Part shown: positions 15,701-32,000 of the stretch, piece by piece
Layout: each line of letters starts with the position of its first letter
How positions within the stretch are numbered: the stretch's first letter is position 1
Origin: Elmis aenea
Lineage: Eukaryota; Arthropoda; Insecta; Coleoptera; Elmidae
Length of the DNA: 64,000 nucleotides
Direction: 5' to 3'
Assembly (NCBI GenBank): GCA_947652605.1
Contig: OX393579.1
Span: 53,326,970 to 53,390,969 of the forward strand
The notes under the pieces: model-generated
Databases searched by the model: none
The model's input: only the letters and a program-made list of their open reading frames with translations
What the model was told of the DNA's origin: nothing
Made by a program: the position numbers and the translations under genes

Positions 15701-17799
15701 TTCGAAACAATTTCAATTACTGATTTGTATATCACAGGAACAGTTTATCCATCGCCTCTTTACATGAATACAATTGTTTTGCATATGTCTTTCAATGAGC
15801 TGGTTTTAATTTTTAATAATTTCCTAAAAATACCGTGCTTTAGTTAATACATATGTTCCTTGAGCGACTATTTCGAAACAATTTTAATTATTGATTTGTA
15901 TATCACAGGAACAGTTTATCCATCGCCTCTTTACATGAATACAATTGTTTTGCATATGTCTTTCAATGAGCTGGTTTTAATTTTTAATAATTTCCTAAAA
16001 ATACCGTGCTTTAGTTAATACATATGTTCCTTGAGCGACTATTTCTAAACAATTTTAATTATTGATTTGTATATCACAGGAACAGTTTATCCATCGCCTC
16101 TTTACATGAATACAATTGTTTTGCATATGTCTTTCAATGAGCTGGTTTTAATTTTTAATAATTTCCTAAAAATACCGTGCTTTAGTTAATACATATGTTT
16201 CTTGAGCGACTATTTCGAAACAATTTTAATTATTGATTTGTATATCACAGAAACAGTTTATCCATCGCCTCTTTACATGAATACAATTGTTTTGCATATG
16301 TCTTTCAATGAGCTGGTTTTAATTTTTAATAATTTCCTAAATATACCGTGCTTTAGTTAATACATATGTTCCTTGAGCGACTATTTCGAAACAATTTTAA
16401 TTATTGATTTGTATATCACAGGAACAGTTTATCCATCGCCTCTTTACATGAATACAATTGTTTTGCATATGTCTTTCAATGAGCTGGTTTTAATTTTTAA
16501 TAGTTTCCTAAAAATACCGTGCTTTAGTTAATACATATGTTCCTTGAGCGACTATTTCTGAACAATTTTAATTATTGATTTGTATATCACAGGAACAGTT
16601 TATCCATCGCCTCTTTACATTACTACAATTGTTTTGCATATGTCTTTCAATGAGCTGGTTTTAATTTTTAATAATTTCCTAAAAATACCGTGCTTTAGTT
16701 AATACATATGTTCCTTGAGCGACTATTTCTACACAATTTTAATTATTGATTTGTATATCACAGGAACAGTTTATCCATCGCCTCTTTACATGAATACAAT
16801 TGTTTTGCATATGTCTTTCAATGAGCTGGTTTTAATTTTTAATAATTTCCTAAAAATACCGTGCTTTAGTTAATACATAATATGTTCCTTGAGCGACTAT
16901 TTCTAAACAATTTTAATTATTGATTTGTATATCACAGGAACAGTTTATCCATCGCCTCTTTACATGAATACAATTGTTTTGCATATGTCTTTCAATGAGC
17001 TGGTTTTAATTTTTAATAATTTCCCAAAAATGCCGTGCTTTAGTTAATACATGTGTTCCTTGAGCGACTATTTCGAAACAATTTTAATTATTGATTTGTA
17101 TATCACAGGAACAGTTTATCCATCGCCTCTTTACATCAATACAATTGTTTTGCATATGTCTTTCAATGAGCTGGTTTTAATTTTTAATAATTTCCTAAAA
17201 ATACCGTGCTTTAGTTAATACATATGTTCCTTGAGCGACTATTTCTAAACAATTTTAATTATTGATTTGTATATCACAGGAACAGTTTATCCATCGCCTC
17301 TTTACATGAATACAATTGTTTTGCATATGTCTTTCAATGAGCTGGTTTTAATTTTTAATAATTTCCTAAAAATACCGTGCTTTAGTTAATACATATGTTC
17401 CTTGAGCGACTATTTCGAAACAATTTTAAATATTGATTTGTATATCACAGAAACAGTTTATCCATCGCCACTTTACATGAATACAATTGTTTTGCATATG
17501 TCTTTTAATGAGCTGGTTTAAATTTTTAATAATTTCCTAAAAATACCGTGCTTTAGTTAATACATATGTTCCTTGAGCGACTATTTCGAAACAATTTTAA
17601 TTATTGATTTGTATATTACAGAAACAGTTTATCCATCGCCTCTTTACATGAATACAATTGTTTTGCATATGTCTTTCAATGAGCTGGTTTTAATTTTTAA
17701 TAATTTCCTAAAAATACCGTGCTTTAGTTAATACATATGTTCCTTGAGCGACTATTTCTAAACAATTTTAATTATTGATTTGTATATCACAGGAACAGT

Positions 17800-19690
17800 T
17801 TATCCATCGCTTTTTTACATGAATACAATTGTTTTGCATATGTCTTTCAATGAGCTGGTTTTAATTTTTAATAATTTCCTAAAAATACCGTGCTTTAGTT
17901 AATACATATGTTCCTTGAGCGACTATTTCTAAACAATTTTAATTATTGATTTGTATATCACAGGAACAGTTTATCCATCGCTTTTTTACATGAATACAAT
18001 TGTTTTGCATATGTCTTTCAATGAGCTGGTTTTAATTTTTAATAATTTCCTAAAAATACCGTGCTTTAGTTAATACATATGTTCCTTGAGCGACTATTTC
18101 TAAACAATTTTAATTATTGATTTGTATATCACAGGAACAATTTATCCATCGCTTCTTTACATGAATACAATTGTTTTGCATATGTCTTTCAATGAGCTGG
18201 TTTTAATTTTTAATAATTTCCTAAAAATACCGTGCTTTAGTTAATACATATGTTCCTTGAGCGACTATTTCTAAACAATTTTAATTATTGATTTGTATAT
18301 CACAGGAACAGTTTATCCATCGCTTTTTTACATGAATACAATTGTTTTGCATATGTCTTTCAATGAGCTGGTTTTAATTTTTAATAATTTCCTAAAAATA
18401 CCGTGCTTTAGTTAATACATATGTTCCTTGAGCGACTATTTCTAAACAATTTTAATTATTGATTTGTATATCACAGGAACAGTTTATCCATCGCTTTTTT
18501 ACATGAATACAATTGTTTTGCATATGTCTTTCAATGAGCTGGTTTTAATTTTTAATAATTTCCTAAAAATACCGTGCTTTAGTTAATACATATGTTCCTT
18601 GAGCGACTATTTCGAAACAATTTTAAATATTGATTTGTATATCACAGGAACAGTTTATCCATCGCTTTTTTACATGAATACAATTGTTTTGCATATGTCT
18701 TTCAATGAGCTGGTTTTAATTTTTAATAATTTCCTAAAAATACCGTGCTTTAGTTAATACATATGTTCCTTGAGCGACTATTTCTAAACAATTTTAATTA
18801 TTGATTTGTATAATGTATATCACAGGAACAATTTATCCATCGCTTCTTTACATGAATACAATTGTTTTGCATATGTCTTTCAATGAGCTGGTTTTAATTT
18901 TTAATAATTTCCTAAAAATACCGTGCTTTAGTTAATACATATGTTCCTTGAGCGACTATTTCTAAACAATTTTAATTATTGATTTGTATATCACAGGAAC
19001 AGTTTATCCATCGCTTTTTTACATGAATACAATTGTTTTGCATATGTCTTTCAATGAGCTGGTTTTAATTTTTAATAATTTTCTAAAAATACCGTGCTTT
19101 AGTTAATACATATGTTCCTTGAGCGACTATTTCTAAACAATTTTAATTATTGATTTGTATATCACAGGAACAGTTTATCCATCGCTTTTTTACATGAATA
19201 CAATTGTTTTGCATATGTCTTTCAATGAGCTGGTTTTAATTTTTAATAATTTCCTAAATATACCGTGCTTTAGTTAATACATATGTTCCTTGAGCGACTA
19301 TTTCTAAACAATTTTAATTATTGATTTGTATATCACAGGAACAGTTTATCCATCGCTTTTTTACATGAATACAATTGTTTTGCATATGTCTTTCAATGAG
19401 CTGGTTTTAATTTTTAATAATTTCCTAAAAATACCGTGCTTTAGTTAATACATATGTTCCTTGAGCGACTATTTCTAAACAATTTTAATTATTGATTTGT
19501 ATATCACAGGAACAGTTTATCCATCGCTTTTTTACATGAATACAATTGTTTTGCATATGTCTTTCAATGAGCTGGTTTTAATTTTTAATAATTTTCTAAA
19601 AATACCGTGCTTTAGTTAATACATATGTTCCTTGAGCGACTATTTCTAAACAATTTTAATTATTGATTTGTATATCACAGGAACAGTTTA
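17800..19690 (+). repeat. Run of one monomer variant (cgctttttta type)
   Basis: Nine of eleven consecutive monomers carry cgctttttta instead of cgcctcttta, mostly with the ctaaac variant. This is single-monomer amplification rather than a multimer. One monomer has a 7-bp insertion near 18810 (tataatgtatatc). The same variant appears only sporadically elsewhere (for example near 24310, 25340, 29450, 32190 and 45870). Confidence 0.8.
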
Positions 19691-20065
19691 TCCATCGCCT
19701 CTTTACATGAATACAATTGTTTTGCATATGTCTTTCAAAGAGCTGGTTTTAATTTTTAATAGTTTCCTAAAAATACCGTGCTTTAGTTAATACATATGTT
19801 TCTTTAGCGACTATTTCGAAACAATTTCAATTATTGATTTGTATATCACAGGAACAGTTTATCCATCGCCTCTTTACATGAATACAATTGTTTTGCATAT
19901 GTCTTTCAATGAGCTGGTTTTAATTTTTAATAATTTCCTAAAAATACCGTGCTTTAGTTAATACATATGTTCCTTGAGCGACTATTTCGAAACAATTTTA
20001 ATTATTGATTTGTATATCACAGAAACAGTTTATCCATCGCCTCTTTACATGAATACAATTGTTTT

Positions 20066-23000
20066 GCGTATGTCTTTCAATGGGCTGGTTTTAATTTTTA
20101 ATAATTTCCCAAAAATACCGTGCCTTAGTTAATACATATGTTCCTTGAGCGACTATTTCTAAACAATTTTAATTATTGATTTGTATATCACAGGAACAGT
20201 TTATCCATCGCCTCTTTACATGAATACAATTGTTTTGCATATGTCTTTCAATGAGCTGGTTTTAATTTTTAATAATTTCCTAAAAATGCCGTGCTTTAGT
20301 TAATACATGTGTTCCTTGAGCGACTATTTCGAAACAATTTTAATTATTGATTTATATATCACAGGAACAGTTTATCCATCGCCTCTTTACATGAATACAA
20401 TTGTTTTGCATATGTCTTTCAATGAGCTGGTTTTAATTTTTAATAATTTCCTAAAAATACCGTGCTTTAGTTAATACATATGTTCCATGAGCTACTATTT
20501 CTAAACAATTTTAATTATTGATTTGTATATCACAGGAACAGTTTATCCATCGCCTCTTTACATGAATACAATTGTTTTGCATATGTCTTTCAATGAGCTG
20601 GTTTTAATTTTTAATAATTTCCTAAAAATACCGTGCTTTAGTTAATACATATGTTTCTTGAGCGACTATTTCGAAACAATTTTAATTATTGATTTGTATA
20701 TCACAGAAACAGTTTATCCATCGCCTCTTTACATGAATACAATTGTTTTGCATATGTCTTACAATGAGCTGGTTTTAATTTTTAATAATTTCCTAAAAAT
20801 ACCGTGCTTTAGTTAATACATATGTTCCTTGAGCGACTATTTCTACACAATTTTAATTATTGATTTGTATATCACAGGAACAGTTTATCCATCGCCTCTT
20901 TACATGAATACAATTGTTTTGCATATGTCTTTCAATGAGCTGGTTTTAATTTTTAATAATTTCCTAAAAATACCGTGCTTTAGTTAATACATATGTTCCT
21001 TGAGCGACTATTTCGAAACAATTTCAATTATTGATTTGTATATCACAGAAACAGTTTATCCATCGCCTCTTTACATGAATACAATTGTTTTGCATATGTC
21101 TTTCAATGAGCTGGTTTTAATTTTTAATAGTTTCCTAAAAATACCGTGCTTTAGTTAATACATATGTTCCTTGAGCGACTATTTCTAAACAATTTTAATT
21201 ATTGATTTGTATATCACAGGAACAGTTTATCCATCGCCTCTTTACATGAATACAATTGTTTTGCATATGTCTTTCAATGAGCTGGTTTTAATTTTTAATA
21301 ATTTCCTAAAAATGCCGTGCTTTAGTTAATACATGTGTTCCTTGAGCGACTATTTCGAAACAATTTTAATTATTGATTTGTATATCACAGGAACAGTTTA
21401 TCCATCGCCTCTTTACATGAATACAATTGTTTTGCATATGTCTTTCAATGAGCTGGTTTTAATTTTTAATAATTTCCTAAAAATACCGTGCTTTAGTTAA
21501 TACATATGTTCCTTGAGCGACTATTTCGAAACAATTTTAATTATTGATTTGTATATCACAGAAACAGTTTATCCATCGCCACTTTACATGAATACAATTG
21601 TTTTGCATATGTCTTTTAATGAGCTGGTTTTAATTTTTAATAATTTTCTAAAAATACCGTGCTTTAGTTAATACATATGTTCCTTGAGCGACTATTTCTA
21701 AACAATTTTAATTATTGATTTGTATATCACAGGAACAGTTTATCCATCGCCTCTTTACATGAATACAATTGTTTTGCATATGTCTTTCAATGAGCTGGTT
21801 TTAATTTTTAATAATTTTCTAAAAATACCGTGCTTTAGTTAATACATATGTTCCTTGAGCGACTATTTCTAAACAATTTTAATTATTGATTTGTATATCA
21901 CAGGAACAGTTTATCCATCGCCTCTTTACATGAATACAATTGTTTTGCATATGTCTTTCAAAGAGCTGGTTTTAATTTTTAATAGTTTCCTAAAAATACC
22001 GTGCTTTAGTTAATACATATGTTTCTTGAGCGACTATTTCGAAACAATTTCAATTATTGATTTGTATATCACAGGAACAGTTTATCCATCGCCTCTTTAC
22101 ATGAATACAATTGTTTTGCATATGTCTTTCAATGAGCTGGTTTTAATTTTTAATAATTTCCTAAAAATACCGTGCTTTAGTTAATACATATGTTCCTTGA
22201 GCGACTATTTCGAAACAATTTTAATTATTGATTTGTATATCACAGAAACAGTTTATCCATCGCCTCTTTACATGAATACAATTGTTTTGCGTATGTCTTT
22301 CAATGGGCTGGTTTTAATTTTTAATAATTTCCTAAAAATACCGTGCTTTAGTTAATACATATGTTCCTTGAGCGACTATTTCTAAACAATTTTAATTATT
22401 GATTTGTATATCACAGGAACAGTTTATCCATCGCCTCTTTACATGAATACAATTGTTTTGCATATGTCTTTCAATGAGCTGGTTTTAATTTTTAATAATT
22501 TCCTAAAAATGCCGTGCTTTAGTTAATACATGTGTTCCTTGAGCGACTATTTCGAAACAATTTTAATTATTGATTTATATATCACAGGAACAGTTTATCC
22601 ATCGCCTCTTTACATGAATACAATTGTTTTGCATATGTCTTTCAATGAGCTGGTTTTAATTTTTAATAATTTCCTAAAAATACCGTGCTTTAGTTAATAC
22701 ATATGTTCCTTGAGCTACTATTTCTAAACAATTTTAATTATTGATTTGTATATCACAGGAACAGTTTATCCATCGCCTCTTTACATGAATACAATTGTTT
22801 TGCATATGTCTTTCAATGAGCTGGTTTTAATTTTTAATAATTTCCTAAAAATACCGTGCTTTAGTTAATACATATGTTTCTTGAGCGACTATTTCGAAAC
22901 AATTTTAATTATTGATTTGTATATCACAGAAACAGTTTATCCATCGCCTCTTTACATGAATACAATTGTTTTGCATATGTCTTACAATGAGCTGGTTTTA

Positions 23001-26000
23001 ATTTTTAATAATTTCCCAAAAATACCGTGCTTTAGTTAATACATATGTTCCTTGAGCGACTATTTCTACACAATTTTAATTATTGATTTGTATATCACAG
23101 GAACAGTTTATCCATCGCCTCTTTACATGAATACAATTGTTTTGCATATGTCTTTCAATGAGCTGGTTTTAATTTTTAATAATTTCCTAAAAATACCGTG
23201 CTTTAGTTAATACATATGTTCCTTGAGCGACTATTTCGAAACAATTTCAATTATTGATTTGTATATCACAGAAACAGTTTATCCATCGCCTCTTTACATG
23301 AATACAATTGTTTTGCATATGTCTTTCAATGAGCTGGTTTTAATTTTTAATAATTTCCTAAAAATACCGTGCTTTAGTTAATACATATGTTCCTTGAGCG
23401 ACTATTTCTAAACAATTTTAATTATTGATTTGTATATCACAGGAACAGTTTATCCATCGCCTCTTTACATGAATACAATTGTTTTGCATATGTCTTTCAA
23501 TGAGCTGGTTTTAATTTTTAATAATTTCCTAAAAATGCCGTGCTTTAGTTAATACATGTGTTCCTTGAGCGACTATTTCGAAACAATTTTAATTATTGAT
23601 TTGTATATCACAGGAACAGTTTATCCATCGCCTCTTTACATGAATACAATTGTTTTGCATATGTCTTTCAATGAGCTGGTTTTAATTTTTAATAATTTCC
23701 TAAAAATACCGTGCTTTAGTTAATACATATGTTCCTTGAGCGACTATTTCGAAACAATTTTAATTATTGATTTGTATATCACAGAAACAGTTTATCCATC
23801 GCCACTTTACATGAATACAATTGTTTTGCATATGTCTTTTAATGAGCTGGTTTAAATTTTTAATAATTTCCTAAAAATACCGTGCTTTAGTTAATACATA
23901 TGTTCCTTGAGCGACTATTTCGAAACAATTTTAATTATTGATTTGTATATTACAGAAACAGTTTATCCATCGCCTCTTTACATGAATACAATTGTTTTGC
24001 ATATGTCTTTCAATGAGCTGGTTTTAATTTTTAATAATTTCCTAAAAATACCGTGCTATAGTTAATACATATGTTCCTTGAGCGACTATTTCTAAACAAT
24101 TTTAATTATTGATTTGTATATCACAGGAACAATTTATCCATCGCTTCTTAACATGAATACAATTGTTTTGCATATGTCTTTCAATGAGCTGGTTTTAATT
24201 TTTAATAATTTCCTAAAAATACCGTGCTTTAGTTAATACATATGTTCCTTGAGCGACTATTTCTAAACAATTTTAATTATTGATTTGTATATCACAGGAA
24301 CAGTTTATCCATCGCTTTTTTACATGAATACAATTGTTTTGCATATGTCTTTCAATGAGCTGGTTTTAATTTTTAATAATTTCCTAAATATACCGTGCTT
24401 TAGTTAATACATATGTTCCTTGAGCGACTATTTCTAAACAATTTTAATTATTGATTTGTATATCACAGGAACAGTTTATCCATTGCCTCTTTACATGAAT
24501 ACAATTGTTTTGCATATGTCTTTCAATGAGCTGGTTTTAATTTTTAATAATTTTCTAAAAATACCGTGCTTTAGTTAATACATATGTTCCTTGAGCGACT
24601 ATTTCTAAACAATTTTAATTATTGATTTGTATATCACAGGAACAGTTTATCCATCGCCTCTTTACATGAATACAATTGTTTTGCATATGTCTTTCAAAGA
24701 GCTGGTTTTAATTTTTAATAGTTTCCTAAAAATACCGTGCTTTAGTTAATACATATGTTTCTTGAGCGACTATTTCGAAACAATTTCAATTATTGATTTG
24801 TATATCACAGGAACAGTTTATCCATCGCCTCTTTACATGTATACAATTGTTTTGCATATGTCTTTCAATGAGCTGGTTTTAATTTTTAATAATTTCCTAA
24901 AAATACCGTGCTTTAGTTAATACATATGTTCCTTGAGCGACTATTTCGAAACAATTTTAATTATTGATTTGTATATCACAGAAACAGTTTATCCATCGCC
25001 TCTTTACATGAATACAATTGTTTTGCGTATGTCTTTCAATGGGCTGGTTTTAATTTTTAATAATTTCCTAAAAATACCGTGCTTTAGTTAATACATATGT
25101 TCCTTGAGCGACTATTTCTAAACAATTTTAATTATTGATTTGTATATCACAGGAACAGTTTATCCATCGCCTCTTTACATGAATACAATTGTTTTGCATA
25201 TGTCTTTCAATGAGCTGGTTTTAATTTTTAATAATTTCCTAAAAATGCCGTGCTTTAGTTAATACATGTGTTCCTTGAGCGACTATTTCTAAACAATTTT
25301 AATTATTGATTTGTATATCACAGGAACAGTTTATCCATCGCTTTTTTACATGAATACAATTGTTTTGCATATGTCTTTCAATGAGCTGGTTTTAATTTTT
25401 AATAATTTCCTAAATATACCGTGCTTTAGTTAATACATATGTTCCTTGAGCGACTATTTCTAAACAATTTTAATTATTGATTTGTATATCACAGGAACAG
25501 TTTATCCATCGCCTCTTTACATGAATACAATTGTTTTGCATATGTCTTTCAAAGAGCTGGTTTTAATTTTTAATAGTTTCCTAAAAATACCGTGCTTTAG
25601 TTAATACATATGTTTCTTGAGCGACTATTTCGAAACAATTTCAATTATTGATTTGTATATCACAGGAACAGTTTATCCATCGCCTCTTTACATGAATACA
25701 ATTGTTTTGCATATGTCTTTCAATGAGCTGGTTTTAATTTTTAATAATTTCCTAAAAATACCGTGCTTTAGTTAATACATATGTTCCTTGAGCGACTATT
25801 TCGAAACAATTTTAATTATTGATTTGTATATCACAGAAACAGTTTATCCATCGCCTCTTTACATGAATACAATTGTTTTGCGTATGTCTTTCAATGGGCT
25901 GGTTTTAATTTTTAATAATTTCCTAAAAATACCGTGCTTTAGTTAATACATATGTTCCTTGAGCGACTATTTCTAAACAATTTTAATTATTGATTTGTAT

Positions 26001-29000
26001 ATCACAGGAACAGTTTATCCATCGCCTCTTTACATGAATACAATTGTTTTGCATATGTCTTTCAATGAGCTGGTTTTAATTTTTAATAATTTCCTAAAAA
26101 TGCCGTGCTTTAGTTAATACATGTGTTCCTTGAGCGACTATTTCGAAACAATTTTAATTATTGATTTATATATCACAGGAACAGTTTATCCATCGCCTCT
26201 TTACATGAATACAATTGTTTTGCATATGTCTTTCAATGAGCTGGTTTTAATTTTTAATAATTTCCTAAAAATACCGTGCTTTAGTTAATACATATATGTT
26301 CCTTGAGCGACTATTTCGAAACAATTTCAATTATTGATTTGTATACCACAGGAACAGTTTATCCATCGCCTCTTTACATGAATACAATTGTTTTGCATAT
26401 GTCTTTCAATGAGCTGGTTTTAATTTTTAAGAATTTCCTAAAAATGCCGTGCTTTAGTTAATACATGTGTTCCTTGAGCGACTATTTCGAAACAATTTTA
26501 ATTATTGATTTGTATATCACAGGAACAGTTTATCCATCGCCTCTTTACATGAATACAATTGTTTTGCATATGTCTTTTAATGAGCTGGTTTTAATTTTTA
26601 ATATTTTCCTAAAAATACCGTGCTTTAGTTAATACATATGTTCCTTGAGCGACTATTTCTAAACAATTTTAATTATTAATTTGTATATCACAGGAACAAT
26701 TTATCCATCGCTTCTTTACATGAATACAATTGTTTTGCATATGTCTTTCAATGAGCTGGTTTTAATTTTTAGTAATTTCCTAAAAATACCGTGCTTTAGT
26801 TAATACATATGTTTCTTGAGCGACTATTTCGAAACAATTTTAATTATTGATTTGTATATCACAGGAACAGTTTATCCATCGCCTCTTTACATGAATACAA
26901 TTGTTTTGCATATGTCTTTCAATGAGCTGGTTTTAATTTTTAATAATTTCCTAAAAATGCCGTGCTTTAGTTAATACATGTGTTCCTTGAGCGACTATTT
27001 CAAAACAATTTTAATTATTGATTTGTATATCACAGGAACAGTTTATCCATCGCCTCTTTAGATGAATACAATTGTTTTGCATATGTCTTTCAATGAGCTG
27101 GTTTTAATTTTTAATAATTTCCTAAAAATACCGTGCTTTAGTTAATACATATGTTCCTTGAGCGACTATTTCTAAACAATTTTAATTATTGATTTGTATA
27201 TCACAGGAACAATTTATCCATCGCTTCTTTACATGAATACAATTGTTTTGCATATGTCTTTCAATGAGCTGGTTTTAATTTTTAATAATTTCCTAAAAAT
27301 ACCGTGCTTTAGTTAATACATATGTTCCTTGAGCGACTATTTCTAAACAATTTTAATTATTGATTTGTATATCACAGGAACAGTTTATCCATCGCCTCTT
27401 TACATGAATACAATTGTTTTGCATATGTCTTTCAATGAGCTGGTTTTAAATTTTAATAATTTCCTAAAAATACCGTGCTTTAGTTAATACATATGTTCCT
27501 TGAGCGACTATTTCTAAACAATTTTAATTATTGATTTGTATATCACAGGAACAGTTTATCCATCGCCTCTTTACATGAATACAATTGTTTTGCATATGTC
27601 TTTCAAAGAGCTGGTTTTAATTTTTAATAGTTTCCTAAAAATACCGTGCTTTAGTTAATACATATGTTTCTTGAGCGACTATTTCGAAACAATTTCAATT
27701 ATTGATTTGTATATCACAGGAACAGTTTATCCATCGCCTCTTTACATGTATACAATTGTTTTGCATATGTCTTTCAATGAGCTGGTTTTAATTTTTAATA
27801 ATTTCCTAAAAATACCGTGCTTTAGTTAATACATATGTTCCTTGAGCGACTATTTCGAAACAATTTTAATTATTGATTTGTATATCACAGAAACAGTTTA
27901 TCCATCGCCTCTTTACATGAATACAATTGTTTTGCGTATGTCTTTCAATGGGCTGGTTTTAATTTTTAATAATTTCCTAAAAATACCGTGCTTTAGTTAA
28001 TACATATGTTCCTTGAGCGACTATTTCTAAACAATTTTAATTATTGATTTGTATATCACAGGAACAGTTTATCCATCGCCTCTTTACATGAATACAATTG
28101 TTTTGCATATGTCTTTCAATGAGCTGGTTTTAATTTTTAATAATTTCCTAAAAATGCCGTGCTTTAGTTAATACATGTGTTCCTTGAGCGACTATTTCAA
28201 AACAATTTTAATTATTGATTTGTATATCACAGGAACAGTTTATCCATCGCCTCTTTAGATGAATACAATTGTTTTGCATATGTCTTTCAATGAGCTGGTT
28301 TTAATTTTTAATAATTTCCTAAAAATACCGTGCTTTAGTTAATACATATGTTCCTTGAGCGACTATTTCTAAACAATTTTAATTATTGATTTGTATATCA
28401 CAGGAACAATTTATCCATCGCTTCTTTACATGAATACAATTGTTTTGCATATGTCTTTCAATGAGCTGGTTTTAATTTTTAATAATTTCCTAAAAATACC
28501 GTGCTTTAGTTAATACATATGTTCCTTGAGCGACTATTTCTAAACAATTTTAATTATTGATTTGTATATCACAGGAACAGTTTATCCATCGCCTCTTTAC
28601 ATGAATACAATTGTTTTGCATATGTCTTTCAATGAGCTGGTTTTAAATTTTAATAATTTCCTAAAAATACCGTGCTTTAGTTAATACATATGTTCCTTGA
28701 GCGACTATTTCTAAACAATTTTAATTATTGATTTGTATATCACAGGAACAGTTTATCCATCGCCTCTTTACATGAATACAATTGTTTTGCATATGTCTTT
28801 CAAAGAGCTGGTTTTAATTTTTAATAGTTTCCTAAAAATACCGTGCTTTAGTTAATACATATGTTTCTTGAGCGACTATTTCGAAACAATTTCAATTATT
28901 GATTTGTATATCACAGGAACAGTTTATCCATCGCCTCTTTACATGTATACAATTGTTTTGCATATGTCTTTCAATGAGCTGGTTTTAATTTTTAATAATT

Positions 29001-32000
29001 TCCTAAAAATACCGTGCTTTAGTTAATACATATGTTCCTTGAGCGACTATTTCGAAACAATTTTAATTATTGATTTGTATATCACAGAAACAGTTTATCC
29101 ATCGCCTCTTTACATGAATACAATTGTTTTGCGTATGTCTTTCAATGGGCTGGTTTTAATTTTTAATAATTTCCTAAAAATACCGTGCTTTAGTTAATAC
29201 ATATGTTCCTTGAGCGACTATTTCTAAACAATTTTAATTATTGATTTGTATATCACAGGAACAGTTTATCCATCGCCTCTTTACATGAATACAATTGTTT
29301 TGCATATGTCTTTCAATGAGCTGGTTTTAATTTTTAATAATTTCCTAAAAATGCCGTGCTTTAGTTAATACATGTGTTCCTTGAGCGACTATTTCTAAAC
29401 AATTTTAATTATTGATTTGTATATCACAGGAACAGTTTATCCATCGCTTTTTTACATGAATACAATTGTTTTGCATATGTCTTTCAATGAGCTGGTTTTA
29501 ATTTTTAATAATTTCCTAAATATACCGTGCTTTAGTTAATACATATGTTCCTTGAGCGACTATTTCTAAACAATTTTAATTATTGATTTGTATATCACAG
29601 GAACAGTTTATCCATCGCCTCTTTACATGAATACAATTGTTTTGCATATGTCTTTCAAAGAGCTGGTTTTAATTTTTAATAGTTTCCTAAAAATACCGTG
29701 CTTTAGTTAATACATATGTTTCTTGAGCGACTATTTCGAAACAATTTCAATTATTGATTTGTATATCACAGGAACAGTTTATCCATCGCCTCTTTACATG
29801 AATACAATTGTTTTGCATATGTCTTTCAATGAGCTGGTTTTAATTTTTAATAATTTCCTAAAAATACCGTGCTTTAGTTAATACATATGTTCCTTGAGCG
29901 ACTATTTCGAAACAATTTTAATTATTGATTTGTATATCACAGAAACAGTTTATCCATCGCCTCTTTACATGAATACAATTGTTTTGCGTATGTCTTTCAA
30001 TGGGCTGGTTTTAATTTTTAATAATTTCCTAAAAATACCGTGCTTTAGTTAATACATATGTTCCTTGAGCGACTATTTCTAAACAATTTTAATTATTGAT
30101 TTGTATATCACAGGAACAGTTTATCCATCGCCTCTTTACATGAATACAATTGTTTTGCATATGTCTTTCAATGAGCTGGTTTTAATTTTTAATAATTTCC
30201 TAAAAATGCCGTGCTTTAGTTAATACATGTGTTCCTTGAGCGACTATTTCGAAACAATTTTAATTATTGATTTATATATCACAGGAACAGTTTATCCATC
30301 GCCTCTTTACATGAATACAATTGTTTTGCATATGTCTTTCAATGAGCTGGTTTTAATTTTTAATAATTTCCTAAAAATACCGTGCTTTAGTTAATACATA
30401 TATGTTCCTTGAGCGACTATTTCGAAACAATTTCAATTATTGATTTGTATACCACAGGAACAGTTTATCCATCGCCTCTTTACATGAATACAATTGTTTT
30501 GCATATGTCTTTCAATGAGCTGGTTTTAATTTTTAAGAATTTCCTAAAAATGCCGTGCTTTAGTTAATACATGTGTTCCTTGAGCGACTATTTCGAAACA
30601 ATTTTAATTATTGATTTGTATATCACAGGAACAGTTTATCCATCGCCTCTTTACATGAATACAATTGTTTTGCATATGTCTTTTAATGAGCTGGTTTTAA
30701 TTTTTAATATTTTCCTAAAAATACCGTGCTTTAGTTAATACATATGTTCCTTGAGCGACTATTTCTAAACAATTTTAATTATTAATTTGTATATCACAGG
30801 AACAATTTATCCATCGCTTCTTTACATGAATACAATTGTTTTGCATATGTCTTTCAATGAGCTGGTTTTAATTTTTAGTAATTTCCTAAAAATACCGTGC
30901 TTTAGTTAATACATATGTTTCTTGAGCGACTATTTCGAAACAATTTTAATTATTGATTTGTATATCACAGGAACAGTTTATCCATCGCCTCTTTACATGA
31001 ATACAATTGTTTTGCATATGTCTTTCAATGAGCTGGTTTTAATTTTTAATAATTTCCTAAAAATGCCGTGCTTTAGTTAATACATGTGTTCCTTGAGCGA
31101 CTATTTCTAAACAATTTTAATTATTGATTTGTATATCACAGGAACAATTTATCCATCGCTTCTTTACATGAATACAATTGTTTTGCATATGTCTTTCAAT
31201 GAGCTGGTTTTAATTTTTAATAATTTCCTAAAAATACCGTGCTTTAGTTAATACATATGTTCCTTGAGCGACTATTTCTAAACAATTTTAATTATTGATT
31301 TGTATATCACAGGAACAGTTTATCCATCGCCTCTTTACATGAATACAATTGTTTTGCATATGTCTTTCAATGAGCTGGTTTTAATTTTTAATAATTTTCT
31401 AAAAATACCGTGCTTTAGTTAATACATATGTTCCTTGAGCGACTATTTCTAAACAATTTTAATTATTGATTTGTATATCACAGGAACAGTTTATCCATCG
31501 CCTCTTTACATGAATACAATTGTTTTGCATATGTCTTTCAAAGAGCTGGTTTTAATTTTTAATAGTTTCCTAAAAATACCGTGCTTTAGTTAATACATAT
31601 GTTTCTTGAGCGACTATTTCGAAACAATTTCAATTATTGATTTGTATATCACAGGAACAGTTTATCCATCGCCTCTTTACATGTATACAATTGTTTTGCA
31701 TATGTCTTTCAATGAGCTGGTTTTAATTTTTAATAATTTCCTAAAAATACCGTGCTTTAGTTAATACATATGTTCCTTGAGCGACTATTTCGAAACAATT
31801 TTAATTATTGATTTGTATATCACAGAAACAGTTTATCCATCGCCTCTTTACATGAATACAATTGTTTTGCGTATGTCTTTCAATGGGCTGGTTTTAATTT
31901 TTAATAATTTCCTAAAAATACCGTGCTTTAGTTAATACATATGTTCCTTGAGCGACTATTTCTAAACAATTTTAATTATTGATTTGTATATCACAGGAAC

